From Polaribacter aestuariivivens (GTDB taxonomy: Bacteria > Bacteroidota > Bacteroidia > Flavobacteriales > Flavobacteriaceae), in assembly GCF_005885675.1 (NCBI RefSeq), contig NZ_VANR01000005.1:300129-364128 (forward strand): a DNA stretch of 64,000 nucleotides, given 5' to 3'. The notes beneath the pieces were generated by a model that made no database searches, was not told where the DNA came from, and saw only the letters and a program-made list of their open reading frames with translations. The first letter of the stretch is position 1. Every line of letters starts with the position of its first letter. The translations under genes and the position numbers were made by a program. Positions 49,711 through 57,061 of the stretch are shown here, in pieces.

Positions 49711-49745
49711 AAAAAAAGACTTTCAATTTTTGAAAATCTTTTTTT
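49711..49745 (-). terminator. Terminator behind the tRNA remnant
   Basis: The stem AAAGATTTTCAAA/TTTGAAAGTCTTT, read on the minus strand, is followed by eight T. It directly follows the 3' end of the truncated tRNA. Confidence 0.6.
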
Positions 49746-49790
49746 AGTAGTAAAAACTGGAATCGAACCAGTGATATTCGGGTTGTGAGT
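49746..49790 (-). pseudogene. 3' half of a tRNA gene
   Basis: On the minus strand the sequence ends like a tRNA. A T-arm ACTGG-TTCGATT-CCAGT is followed by TTTTTACTACT and a terminator. Upstream, CTCACAACCCG resembles the 3' part of a Met-like anticodon arm (CTCATAACCCG) with one change. The 5' half (D-arm and acceptor 5' strand) is absent. Such 3' halves are often left where an element inserted into a tRNA gene. Confidence 0.5.
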
Positions 49791-49898
49791 TTGATAAAAC
49801 CCCTTAATTTATGCACTTTTTTACTTAATTTTAATAAAGTTGTTTACAATAGCGTTTACGATGATTTATATATAATTTTAATTCAAATATAAAATTAA

Positions 49899-49931
49899 TT
49901 GTTTCTAAATAAAAAATAATTCTTACTTTTA
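49899..49931 (+). promoter_or_regulatory. Possible promoter of the integrase gene
   Basis: TTG at 49899-49901 and TACTTTTA at 49924-49931 (one change from TANNTTTG) are 22 bases apart and precede the ATG by 20 bases. Because integrase and cassettes are co-directional, it could also drive the first cassettes. Confidence 0.35.
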
Positions 49932-49951
49932 AAGTGCTATAAAAGAGAATC

Positions 49952-51112
49952 ATGGAAAATTATCCAACCCTATTTTTAGAACAAAAAATTCATAGAAATA
50001 AACCACAATTACTTATAAGGTTTAACTACAATAAAAAACTTATAGCCTTATTAAAAACTATTAATGGTGCTTTCTGGAGTAAAACTTTAGGATGTTGGTA
50101 TATATTAGATACCAAAGAAAATCTAGCACTTATTTTTAGTAAATTTAATGGTGTTACAAAAATCGACAGCTCAAAGATCACAAAAAAAGAAACATCTATA
50201 AGAAATTTAAGTGATGACCAAAAAAAAATTCTAAATAATTTTTTCTTATTTTTAAAAGGAAAAAGATACAGCAAAAGTACAATTCAAACGTATACATTCT
50301 TTATAGCAGATTTTATAAGCTTCCATTCGAACAAACCACTTTTTGAATTAACCAATAGAGACGTTGAGTTATTTATTGAAGCTATATTTATTCAAAGAAA
50401 ATATTCTATAAGTACACAAAGACAATTTATAAGTGCATTAAAAATTTTCATTGTTTTTTATCCTGAAACAAAAATTAATGACTTAGCACTTGAAAGACCA
50501 AAAAAATCAAGAAAATTACCCAATATTTTATCACAAGAAGAAATTTTAAATATTATTAGGTGTACCCAAAACTTAAAACATCGTGCAATAATTGCATTGA
50601 TTTACTCTTGCGGATTAAGAATTAGCGAGCTAATTAATTTAAAATTAGTTGATTTTCATATTGAAAGGAAGCAACTGATTGTGAAAGATGGTAAAGGAAG
50701 AAAAGACAGATACGTGAGTTTAGCTGATAGTTTTTTACCATTACTTTCCAACTATTACCATTCTTATAAGCCTAAAATATATTTTGTAGAAGGAAAAGAC
50801 GCTATTAAATACAGTCCAGAAAGTGTTAGACAATTCTTAAAAAGAAGTACAAAAAAAGCACAAATAAATAAAACTGTAACACCGCATACACTTAGGCACA
50901 GTTATGCGACTCATTTATTAGAAAATGGAGTTGATATTAGGTATATACAATCACTTTTAGGACATTCAAGACCTGAAACCACAATGATTTACACCCATGT
51001 AAAAAGAAAAGACTTAATGAATATTCAGAATCCATTGGATACTGCTTTACAAAACATAAATAAAACAGATAAACAGAACCAAAATGTTCTGTTATCCCGT
51101 AAAAACATATAA
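49952..51112 (+). CDS. Tyrosine recombinase, integron-integrase-like
   Basis: The 386-residue recombinase has all catalytic residues in order: Arg223 (SCGLRISEL), Lys248 (KDGKGRKDR), His312 and Arg315 (HTLRHSYATHLL), His338 (LLGHSRP) and Tyr347 (MIYTHV). Its tail KRKDLMNIQNPLD resembles the IntI end (YTHV...SPLDAL), not the XerC/D end. The insertion between patches II and III that defines IntI is absent. Residues 1-75 are an extra domain (QLLIRFNYNKKLIALLKTI...FWSKTLGCWYI) found on many Bacteroidota integrases. The stop lies 31 bases before the first cassette, and the gene points the same way as the array. It probably inserts and excises the cassettes; it could instead be the integrase of a tRNA-targeting island. 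Confidence 0.85.
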   Translation: MENYPTLFLEQKIHRNKPQLLIRFNYNKKLIALLKTINGAFWSKTLGCWYILDTKENLALIFSKFNGVTKIDSSKITKKETSIRNLSDDQKKILNNFFLFLKGKRYSKSTIQTYTFFIADFISFHSNKPLFELTNRDVELFIEAIFIQRKYSISTQRQFISALKIFIVFYPETKINDLALERPKKSRKLPNILSQEEILNIIRCTQNLKHRAIIALIYSCGLRISELINLKLVDFHIERKQLIVKDGKGRKDRYVSLADSFLPLLSNYYHSYKPKIYFVEGKDAIKYSPESVRQFLKRSTKKAQINKTVTPHTLRHSYATHLLENGVDIRYIQSLLGHSRPETTMIYTHVKRKDLMNIQNPLDTALQNINKTDKQNQNVLLSRKNI

Positions 51113-51121
51113 AAATAACAT

Positions 51122-51146
51122 ATATTTACTAGTATATAACTAGCTG
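51122..51146 (+). other. Candidate attI-like primary insertion site
   Basis: Between the integrase stop and the first cassette lies ACTAGTATATAACTAG (51129-51144), an imperfect inverted repeat with CTAGT/ACTAG ends. The first cassette begins directly at its right edge (GCTGTAGCAC at 51143). This is where an integron would carry attI. The call rests on position and symmetry only. Confidence 0.45.
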
Positions 51147-51171
51147 TAGCACATTTGATAAAAATCACGAA

Positions 51172-51417
51172 TTGAAAAGAAAAGCAGGAATTTTAATAAT
51201 CGGAATTTTAATCGTCTCAAAATTCTGGATTGGAATCTATACTCACGACGAGTTTGGAGAGAAAAATCTTTTTATTAAGCACAGACCGATTTGGAAAACG
51301 TTTTTCTATTCACCAAGAGGAATGAGTGATTTAAAATTATCTGAAATGTCGACTGAAAAGCAAAATGAACAAAAACTGTTCGATGAATTTGTTTTAGAAA
51401 ATCAAACAATCGAATAA
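51172..51417 (+). CDS. Cassette 1 gene A: small membrane protein
   Basis: The 81-residue protein starts at TTG. It has one N-terminal membrane helix (about 5-20, GILIIGILIVSKFWIGIY), then a polar region with HDEFGEKNLFIKHRPIWKTFFY. No family is recognised. It is directly followed by the zinc-ribbon gene in the same cassette (stop TAA, then ATG with one base between), so both move together. Confidence 0.6.
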   Translation: MKRKAGILIIGILIVSKFWIGIYTHDEFGEKNLFIKHRPIWKTFFYSPRGMSDLKLSEMSTEKQNEQKLFDEFVLENQTIE

Positions 51418-51418
51418 A

Positions 51419-51724
51419 ATGGAAATTAAATATTGCTGGAGATGTAAAATGGAAATTCCAATGTTGGATAAAGAAGAGTTTGCAATCGCTTCTGAATTGT
51501 ACTCAAACGGATTTAAAATAGCAAAAGCGGATAGAAAAGATAGATTTAAAGAATTATTGGAATACTATAATAATTTGACTGGATTTGGAGAAACTGAACC
51601 GAATGCGATTATGCATCACTCACTTGAACAAATCGGACCTGATTGTGAAAATTGCGGAAAACCATATAGAACACCAAAAGCAAAACTGTGTGCGAATTGC
51701 GGAGATAAAAGGAAAGTTGAGTAA
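51419..51724 (+). CDS. Cassette 1 gene B: zinc-ribbon protein
   Basis: The 101-residue protein has two Cys pairs: CWRC near residues 6-9 and C-x2-C ... C-x2-C in GPDCENCGKPYRTPKAKLCANCG at the C-terminus, a typical zinc ribbon. The middle is helical. The function is unknown; nucleic-acid or protein binding is plausible. It closes the first cassette, with attC-like site 1 starting 7 bases later. Confidence 0.7.
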   Translation: MEIKYCWRCKMEIPMLDKEEFAIASELYSNGFKIAKADRKDRFKELLEYYNNLTGFGETEPNAIMHHSLEQIGPDCENCGKPYRTPKAKLCANCGDKRKVE

Positions 51725-51731
51725 TAAAAAC

Positions 51732-51868
51732 GTGCTACAACAACGTATATAATCCATTGCTTATACTCGCCTACTTACGAAAATCCTCACGGATTTTCTA
51801 TTCGGTTTTTATTTGCTAAATTAGTTGCTTACACACGCAACGTATCATATACAAAAACGTTGTGCATA
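51732..51868 (+). repeat. attC-like site 1
   Basis: The inverse core GTGCTACAAC (51732-51741) pairs with the cassette 1 start GCTGTAGCAC (9 of 10). GTATATAA...ATTGCT faces GCAACGTATCATATAC in the right arm. The tip holds GAAAATCCTCACGGATTTTC. The right core is GTTGTGCATA (51859-51868). CAAC-to-GTTG length is 125 bases. Confidence 0.85.
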
Positions 51869-51880
51869 ATTGAAAAAAAA

Positions 51881-52534
51881 ATGTTGTTCCAAAAGAAAAT
51901 TAAACCTGAAATAATAAAAAAAAGAAATACGAAAAAATTGCGTTCTTCTGGAATTGAAGTAATTGAACATCTACCCTATTTAGATAATCCTGACTTTAGA
52001 GAACCAAAAGAAATTGCTCGTAGAACTTTAGTTCTGACAGCATTATTTCAGTTACATCTTCAAGCACCAAGAGAAGTAATAAAAAAATGGCTTGATGAAA
52101 ACGGACTTTTAACGCATTTAAACGTTGAGGAATTGGAATATTTAGAAACGGAATATTCTGAACTGACCGAACAAACTCAAACCGATATTTATTGGTTTGT
52201 AGAAGCGATTTGGACTTTTGCTTGGATTGGTGGACTTCATAATAATCTGACTTTAAATACTGGAGTTGAAGATTCACTTGCAACGCTAATTCCGAACATT
52301 GCGAAAAACGAACCAGCCGAAAAATTTATATCTAATTTCAAATTAAGGAAGAAAATAGAGATTTTTGAGATGTTGGACAAAATTTATCGTGCTCATTGGT
52401 TTGCGAGAAATAATGAATTAAAAGGAGAAAAATCAGAAAAAGTTGATTTGGATATAATAATGGAAAGACGAAAAGCACTTGAATATACTTGTTACAAAGA
52501 ATTTGGATGGAACGAAATTTCATTAGACACCTGA
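51881..52534 (+). CDS. Cassette 2: DUF4272 family protein
   Basis: The 217-residue cytoplasmic protein matches the DUF4272 pattern: REPKEIARRTLVLTALFQL near residue 45, KKWLDENGLL, WFVEAIWTFAWIGG and RAHWFARNNELKG. The family is widespread and uncharacterised, often found in accessory DNA. ATG 51881 is used; the longer frame would start inside the recombination core at 51860. It is the only gene of its cassette. Confidence 0.82.
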   Translation: MLFQKKIKPEIIKKRNTKKLRSSGIEVIEHLPYLDNPDFREPKEIARRTLVLTALFQLHLQAPREVIKKWLDENGLLTHLNVEELEYLETEYSELTEQTQTDIYWFVEAIWTFAWIGGLHNNLTLNTGVEDSLATLIPNIAKNEPAEKFISNFKLRKKIEIFEMLDKIYRAHWFARNNELKGEKSEKVDLDIIMERRKALEYTCYKEFGWNEISLDT

Positions 52535-52542
52535 GAAACAAC

Positions 52543-52679
52543 TATGCACAACACCGTATAAAATTAATTGCTGGTTATAGCCTACTTACGAAAGTCCTCG
52601 CGGACTTTCTATCTGTGATTTATTTACTAAATTTAGTGCTTAAATCACGCAACTAATCTTATACAACAACGTTGTAAAC
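52543..52679 (+). repeat. attC-like site 2
   Basis: The inverse core TATGCACAAC pairs perfectly (10 of 10) with the start of cassette 2, GTTGTGCATA. The inner arm is ACCGTATAAAATTAATTGCT facing ACGCAACTAATCTTATAC. The tip is GAAAGTCCTCGCGGACTTTC: compared with site 1, both strands of the stem changed together, so pairing is conserved. The right core is GTTGTAAAC. Core length is 126 bases. Confidence 0.87.
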
Positions 52680-52689
52680 AAGCTGAATC

Positions 52690-52775
52690 CAGCCGCACAT
52701 TAGGCACATTTGGTTTTTGCCAACGCTTAAATTCAAAGCTGAAAAACCAAAAGAGCCTAATCTTGCCAACGCTGA
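52690..52775 (+). repeat. Nested hairpin repeat at the start of cassette 3
   Basis: Stems TTAGGC/GCCTAA (52700-52705, 52755-52760) and TTGGTTTTT/AAAAACCAA (52710-52718, 52742-52750) enclose a loop. TTGCCAACGCT occurs twice (52717 and 52763). A related hairpin lies at the far end of the same cassette (58650-58725). Confidence 0.6.
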
Positions 52776-52867
52776 ATGAAAAGTGAGAAAAATCATAAAC
52801 TAAATAAAATTTAAATTGTAATTTAGGTAATCCAAAAATTGAATAAAAAGAATCTGCACGAATAAGA

Positions 52868-54787
52868 ATGACAATAGACGAAATTTTTAAAAAAGGGAAT
52901 TTAAGTATACGCTCATATCACGTCTGTAAATACAACAATATTGAAACTATTTATGATCTAAAAGAATACTTTGTAAAAAATAAAAGTTTTACGAAATTTA
53001 GGAATTGTGGTCGAAAATCCGATGAAGAATTAATTAAGCTATGCAATAGCTATCATTTGGAAGGAATTGATTCAATTGATAATGAAACACAAGAATTAAT
53101 TTCAGAAAATCCATTAAAGAAAATAGTTACTGAATTAACCAGAACGCAAAGGGAAGTAATCAATAGCTTCATTCTTGTAAATACAAATAGTCTTTCAGTA
53201 AGAAGTAAAAACGCTATTTCACTTCACTTAAAAGGTAATTTAAAGATTAAAAACTTCGCTGAAAAAATATTACTTTCCAATACTTTTAATGTCAAAAACA
53301 TAAAAAATGTTGGAGCTAAATGTGTTCCAGAATTAGAAATTTATATTTCAATAATTAAAGACTTCTTAAATGATGTAAGTCAATCAGATAATGAAAAAAA
53401 ACTTATTTCAATAAAGAATAACTTTTTAATTCAACGCACTTTTTCTATTTCAAAAATCCCTAGTGAAATACTTGAAACGGAATCAATTTTCTTGTTAACA
53501 GATTTTTTATTAAATCAAAATGCTCTATTTGATGAAACTCAAACAGTAATTGTTAAAAAAGCTTTTAAAATATATCAAAATCAGAAAGAATTAACTCTAG
53601 ATGATATTGCAGAAAAAGTAAACTTGACTAGGGAAAGAGTAAGACAAATAAGAAAATTATGTCTTGATGATATTTTTAATAAACTCTTATTTATTCAAAA
53701 TTTCAGCGATGAATTATTTCAAAAATATAATATCGACATTAATTCTAATCAACTAGAAATTGACGCAGAAATTGTAGATATCATAAACAATACAAATAAC
53801 ACAAATTTATCCAAAGAGTTTATTAGCTACATATTATTTGCATATTTATGGGATAAATTTTCTCTGATTGGAGAAATTGAAGATGTTTTGCTACCAAGGT
53901 ACTTTAACGCTCGGAATAGACATAATTGGAAGAATTTCTATTTAATAGACAAAGATATAGTCAAAGAAATTGATTTTAATGCTTTAGCTAATGATATTGA
54001 TAATAGAAAAAGTGATAAAATTGTAGAATCCTATTCATTCAATTTTAAAAGCTATCTATCAAGATTTTTAAGTAATAATAATATTGATTTTTTAGATTTA
54101 GTTTTCCCGATTGGCGAAAAAATAATTAATGACGAATTTGAATTATATCTTGATTTAGATGAGAACATAACATTTGAAAGAAATACTAAAAAACAAGTCC
54201 ACGAATATGCACTTGAAGCTCTTGAAGAGTTAGGGAATCCATCTAAAATCAATTTAATTTTAGACAAGGTTTTAGAATTAAATCCAAATTATGTCACAGA
54301 TGAAGCAAGTTTGCGTGCTGCTATGGCTAGAAGGAATGGATTTGTCCCAATAGGAAGAAAAAGTGTTTTTGGATTAAAAAAATGGGAAAAAGAACTAGAA
54401 AACTTCAAAGGTGGTACTATTAAGGATGTAATAATAGAATTTTTGCAAGATAAAAATGAGCCAATTCATATTCTTTTAGTATTAGAATATTTGGATAAAT
54501 ACAGGAGAAATAAAGATGCAAAAAGCGTACTAACTAATCTTAAAGTTGATCCTTTGAAACGGTTTTTAATTTACAATCAAGGGTTTATAGGTTTACAAAT
54601 TAAAGAGGAGCAGTATGATGATAAGTTTAATAGTTTACCAGTACAATTAGGTAAAACTATTATTGCAAAACATAAAAAAGGGTATTCAATAAATGATATT
54701 AAAACTTTCTTACTAAATTCTTACAATCTAACTTTTGAAGAATCCAAATTAATATTAAATAATTTAAAATATTTCAATGAAAATTAA
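52868..54787 (+). CDS. Cassette 3 gene 1: alpha-CTD/sigma4-like DNA-binding protein
   Basis: The 639-residue protein combines transcription-like DNA-binding modules. Two RNA-polymerase alpha-CTD-like helix-hairpin-helix segments lie at about 10-60 (LSIRSYHVCKYNNIETIYDL, NCGRKSDEEL) and 105-160. A sigma-70 region 4-like HTH is at 244-265 (LDDIAEKVNLTRERVRQIRK). A HARE-HTH-like region near 435-560 contains ALEELGNPSKINLILDKVLE and FVPIGRKSVFGLKKW. It lacks sigma regions 2 and 3, so it is not a working sigma factor. Similar proteins accompany DNA modification or restriction genes. It overlaps the next gene by 11 bases. Confidence 0.7.
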   Translation: MTIDEIFKKGNLSIRSYHVCKYNNIETIYDLKEYFVKNKSFTKFRNCGRKSDEELIKLCNSYHLEGIDSIDNETQELISENPLKKIVTELTRTQREVINSFILVNTNSLSVRSKNAISLHLKGNLKIKNFAEKILLSNTFNVKNIKNVGAKCVPELEIYISIIKDFLNDVSQSDNEKKLISIKNNFLIQRTFSISKIPSEILETESIFLLTDFLLNQNALFDETQTVIVKKAFKIYQNQKELTLDDIAEKVNLTRERVRQIRKLCLDDIFNKLLFIQNFSDELFQKYNIDINSNQLEIDAEIVDIINNTNNTNLSKEFISYILFAYLWDKFSLIGEIEDVLLPRYFNARNRHNWKNFYLIDKDIVKEIDFNALANDIDNRKSDKIVESYSFNFKSYLSRFLSNNNIDFLDLVFPIGEKIINDEFELYLDLDENITFERNTKKQVHEYALEALEELGNPSKINLILDKVLELNPNYVTDEASLRAAMARRNGFVPIGRKSVFGLKKWEKELENFKGGTIKDVIIEFLQDKNEPIHILLVLEYLDKYRRNKDAKSVLTNLKVDPLKRFLIYNQGFIGLQIKEEQYDDKFNSLPVQLGKTIIAKHKKGYSINDIKTFLLNSYNLTFEESKLILNNLKYFNEN

Positions 54788-54959
54788 AGAAACTAAAATA
54801 CTACAGAGCCAAAGACTCAAAGAAATATGCAATAAAAAAGATGTAAATTTTGATTCTCTAGAAATTCTATTGGATTCTGTAAAGACTAAAAAGTTGCTAA
54901 AAAGAAACAATTACCACCAGCAAAAAATTAATGATGTAATTGAAAAGACTATAAAATGA
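54777..54959 (+). CDS. Cassette 3 gene 2: small system-associated protein
   Basis: The 60-residue basic, helical protein (KILQSQRLKEICNKKDVNF, SVKTKKLLKRNNYHQQK) starts inside the preceding gene and ends inside the start of the DndD-like gene (ATGA overlap). The tight overlaps show it is a real operon member. It resembles the tiny proteins annotated next to DndD-type ATPases as 'DNA modification system-associated', but this is recognition from context. Confidence 0.65.
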   Translation: MKIKETKILQSQRLKEICNKKDVNFDSLEILLDSVKTKKLLKRNNYHQQKINDVIEKTIK

Positions 54960-57061
54960 AGTTATCCAATATAGAAATCAACAATTTTAGACAATATTAC
55001 AATGAAGTTAATATTAATTTATCAACCAATTCAGATCAAAACATCATTGTAATTGGTGGTAGAAATGGTTATGGAAAAACAAATCTTTTACTATCAATAG
55101 TTTGGTGCCTTTATGGAGAAAAAATTTCTCAAATTGATGACAATTTCAAAAAGGAAATTCAAAAAGAAAAAAACTATTCATCTTTTATGCAGCAATCCAT
55201 AAATTGGACTGCAAAAAAAGAAAATAAAGACACTTTTTCTGTTAGTATACTTGTTTCAGAAATCGAATTACCTGAACTAAAGAAATTAAACTCAAATTCT
55301 GAAAGTGTAATTATTACTAGAACATTTAATGTTACTAGTATGAATGAAAAACTTTTGATTTTAGATTCTGATTCAAAAATGGAAATTTTTGATGATGAAG
55401 CAGATAAAATTAACTTTATAAATGATTATATAATTCCGATAGATGCAGCAAAATTTGTCTTTTTTGATGCAGAAAAAATATCTGAAATAGCCAACTTATC
55501 AATTAAAGAAGAAGGCAGTTTTATAAATGACGCTTTAGGTAAAATTTTAGGATTAGACACTTATGATACACTTATCGAAGATATAGAGTTTTACATAAAT
55601 TCTCTTAAAAAAGAAGGAGCTACTAAAAATTTACAAGAGCAAATTGTAGATAAAGAAAAAGCAATTGAACTTTCAAATATAGACATTGAAAAACTTGAAG
55701 AAGAAAATGCTGAAAAACTAAAAGAAATTGACGATTTAAAAAAGACAATTCGTCAATATAATAATCTAATTTCTCAACATAGTAAGCAAGGTAATTCAAC
55801 TTTTGACAGAGAATCTGTATTGTCAGAAATAGAAAAACTAAAAACAAAGGAACTTGAACTTTCTGAAAGATTTAATGAATTAAGTGAAATTATTCCAATA
55901 GCAATATTAACTGGTAAACTAGAAGAAGTTAATGAACATTTAGAAATTCAAGAAAAAAATGAATTATCACAAAATTCATCAAAAGAAAATTCTGAAAAAA
56001 TAGAAAACTTTATTGAACTACTTTTTAACAAACCACCTGAACCAGATAATTCTACAATGTCTTTTAAGGACAAGAACTTTTATTATGAAAAAGCTAAAAA
56101 TTTAGGTTCGGAATTATTTAGTGATAATGGAGATTATCAAGAATTAGAATTTGAACACGATTTGAATAATTCAGAAAAAAATCTAATTAAAGATGCTATA
56201 AATCTAGTTAACGAACAATCAAAAGATTTATTCGAGACTACAATTGAGGAGTTTAATGAAGTGCAAATTAAACTTTCAGAATTAAACAAAACATTAAGTA
56301 AAGTTGATGCTGATTTAGAAGATGAATTAATATTGGAATATTCATCCAAAAAGGAAACAGCAGATTATAATATTACTGAAAACAATAGGAAAATTGGAGA
56401 GAACAATCAACAAATCACAAAACTAAAAAGTGATATTGTTCGCTTAAATCAACAGCTTTTGACATTGGTTAAAAAGGTAGATGTAAATGCACAAAACAAA
56501 CTTAAAATTAAAGAAAGTCAAAAATACATTGACGTCTTGAATTCATTCCTTGAAGAACAGAAAAGTAAACACAAAAATAGTCTTGAAAAAACAATTTTAA
56601 ACGAGTTAAAAATATTAATGCACAAACTTGGCAGTGAAGAAAACAGCCGTAAATTTATTGAAGATGTGAAAGTTACCATTTTGGCTTCAGGTCAAGGAAT
56701 GAAAATCACCTTATTAGATCAACATGATAATGAAATAAGAAAAGAAAGTTTATCATCTGGAGAAAAACAGATTTATATTTCGTGTTTGATTAAAGCAATT
56801 TTAAACGAATCGATACAAAGTTTACCAATTTTTATAGATACACCTCTTGGTAGACTTGATGAAGAACATAGAGATAACATTACTAAAAAATATTATCCTG
56901 CTCTTTCCGAACAAGTTGTATTATTTTCAACAAATAGTGAGATTACACCAAAACGATACAAAGATATTTCTGAAAACATTTCAAAATCATATCTACTATT
57001 TAATGATGGAGCAAACACAAATTTAAAAAACGGTTATTTTAATACTACAAGCAATGATTAG
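54956..57061 (+). CDS. Cassette 3 gene 3: DndD-like SMC ATPase
   Basis: The 701-residue SMC/Rad50-type ATPase has Walker A GGRNGYGKT (34-42). The DndD-type FFDAEKISEIANL follows near residue 178. A long coiled coil spans about 215-560, without a CxxC zinc hook. The C-terminal signature SLSSGEKQIY and Walker B LPIFIDTPLGRLDEEHRDNI complete the ATPase head. In the Dnd system DndD acts in DNA phosphorothioation. No dndA, dndB or dndC gene is present here, so the operon must use it differently or depend on genes elsewhere. It overlaps the next gene by 8 bases. Confidence 0.82.
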   Translation: MKLSNIEINNFRQYYNEVNINLSTNSDQNIIVIGGRNGYGKTNLLLSIVWCLYGEKISQIDDNFKKEIQKEKNYSSFMQQSINWTAKKENKDTFSVSILVSEIELPELKKLNSNSESVIITRTFNVTSMNEKLLILDSDSKMEIFDDEADKINFINDYIIPIDAAKFVFFDAEKISEIANLSIKEEGSFINDALGKILGLDTYDTLIEDIEFYINSLKKEGATKNLQEQIVDKEKAIELSNIDIEKLEEENAEKLKEIDDLKKTIRQYNNLISQHSKQGNSTFDRESVLSEIEKLKTKELELSERFNELSEIIPIAILTGKLEEVNEHLEIQEKNELSQNSSKENSEKIENFIELLFNKPPEPDNSTMSFKDKNFYYEKAKNLGSELFSDNGDYQELEFEHDLNNSEKNLIKDAINLVNEQSKDLFETTIEEFNEVQIKLSELNKTLSKVDADLEDELILEYSSKKETADYNITENNRKIGENNQQITKLKSDIVRLNQQLLTLVKKVDVNAQNKLKIKESQKYIDVLNSFLEEQKSKHKNSLEKTILNELKILMHKLGSEENSRKFIEDVKVTILASGQGMKITLLDQHDNEIRKESLSSGEKQIYISCLIKAILNESIQSLPIFIDTPLGRLDEEHRDNITKKYYPALSEQVVLFSTNSEITPKRYKDISENISKSYLLFNDGANTNLKNGYFNTTSND

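Noticed and set aside
49952..51112. Classical IntI or host XerC/XerD
   Set aside because: The IntI-specific insertion is absent, and the C-terminal NPLD tail and N-terminal extra domain do not fit Xer proteins.
52868..54787. Alternative sigma factor
   Set aside because: Only a region 4-like HTH is present; regions 2 and 3, needed to bind core polymerase and melt DNA, are missing.
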